NCBI GenBank assembly: GCA_035623515.1
Contig: DASPTH010000219.1
Location: 1-7,980 of the forward strand
Length of the DNA: 7,980 bases
Direction of reading: 5' to 3'
Origin: DASPTH01 sp035623515
Lineage (GTDB): Bacteria > Actinomycetota > Acidimicrobiia > IMCC26256 > DASPTH01
Within the stretch, counting starts at the first letter, position 1. Each line of letters starts with the position of its first letter. The notes under the pieces were generated by a model, which was not told the DNA's origin, ran no database searches, and was given only the letters and a program-made list of their open reading frames with translations. A program made the translations under genes and the position numbers. Shown piece after piece: positions 7,416-7,980 of the stretch.

Positions 7416-7980
7416 GGCGTTACAACTCCTGTGACGATCAGGAGCGGCATGCTCACGTAACCGACGGTCAAGACGACGGCGAATGTGCCGGCGAAGTAGC
7501 GCTTCCAGAGGTTGTACCTCGGGTTGTTGATCCCGAGGCTGTTGAACATCGCCCACGCGCCGTGGAAGACGTGGATGCCGAGCGCGATGCAGGCCAGGAT
7601 GTAGACGATCGCGACGGGCCAGTGCTGGAAGCTCACGAACATGTTGTGGTACGGGTCGCCGCGTACGAAGTCGTCGTTGGCAGTGCCCCAGGTCTGGTCC
7701 ATCAGGTGGTAGACGAGGAACAGGGCGACGATCACGCCCGTCCAGCGCATCGTGCGTGACGCGAAGTTCGCCGCCACGTAGTCGCGCTTCGACTGGTACT
7801 TCACCGGACGCGCCGCGTGGTTCATCCGGGTGAGTTGGTACGCGGCGACGACGTGCACGAAGAAGGCAGCGATGAGCACCGTGCGCAACGCCCACAGCAC
7901 GACGGTGCGCGGGAACACGGGCTCGCCCAGGGTGCGCAACCACTCGGCGTAGGTGTCGATCTGCTCGCGCCCGAGGAACA
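7412..7980 (-). CDS. sdhC: Succinate dehydrogenase membrane anchor (b558/Sdh1-like), 5' end outside the window
   Basis: 188 residues are visible. The frame stays open to the window edge (it reads FLGREQIDTYAEWLRTLGEP before the first visible helix), so the start and probably one helix are missing. The TTG at 7937-7939 is an in-frame candidate but interrupts conserved-looking sequence and is not the start. Four hydrophobic helices are visible: TVVLWALRTVLIAAFFVHVV, TGVIVALFLVYHLM, VAIVYILACIALGIHVFHG and FAVVLTVGYVSMPLLIV. His residues lie within or at the ends of the first three (FVHVV, VYHLM, GIHVFHG), as in the single-subunit b558-type SdhC that anchors SdhAB and transfers electrons to quinone. 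No separate sdhD follows; sdhA starts within the sdhC stop codon. Cofactor type (haem b or other) cannot be decided from this part. Confidence 0.9.

Overview
The window is GC-rich, with strongly G/C-biased third codon positions, frequent GTG/TTG-type starts and short intergenic gaps. The gene content (a bacterial SH3 wall-type protein, a single-cluster 'Fd-1' type ferredoxin, a Sdh1-like three-gene succinate dehydrogenase) suggests a high-GC actinobacterium. Several genes have a TAnnnT-like hexamer 6-9 bases before the start region, which would fit a lineage that uses leaderless or short-leader mRNAs, for example Acidimicrobiia. That taxonomic placement is inference.

Left part, + strand (1-2088): the 3' end of a membrane-anchored SH3 protein, a 105-residue protein made of two tandem helix-turn-helix-like repeats, a 76-residue ferredoxin, and a secreted alpha/beta-hydrolase. 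They are separated by short gaps and do not form an obvious pathway. The 192-base gap at 2089-2280 holds a strong ribosome-binding site and the first ~17 codons of what looks like a YCII/DGPF-domain gene that is otherwise gone.

Middle, + strand (2281-4635): xseA, xseB and a GNAT acetyltransferase overlap start-to-stop (4 and 8 bases) and look like one translationally coupled operon. XseA and XseB together form exonuclease VII. The acetyltransferase has an unknown substrate.

Right part, - strand (4655-7980): sdhC (5' end cut by the window edge), sdhA and sdhB encode a succinate dehydrogenase/fumarate reductase with one membrane subunit and no sdhD in this window. sdhC and sdhA overlap by 4 bases. 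sdhA and sdhB are separated by 73 bases that are almost filled by a perfect 50-base palindrome of distinctly lower GC, the most unusual structure in the window. The GNAT gene and sdhB converge with only 19 bases between them.

No tRNA, rRNA, CRISPR array, transposase or phage gene was seen.
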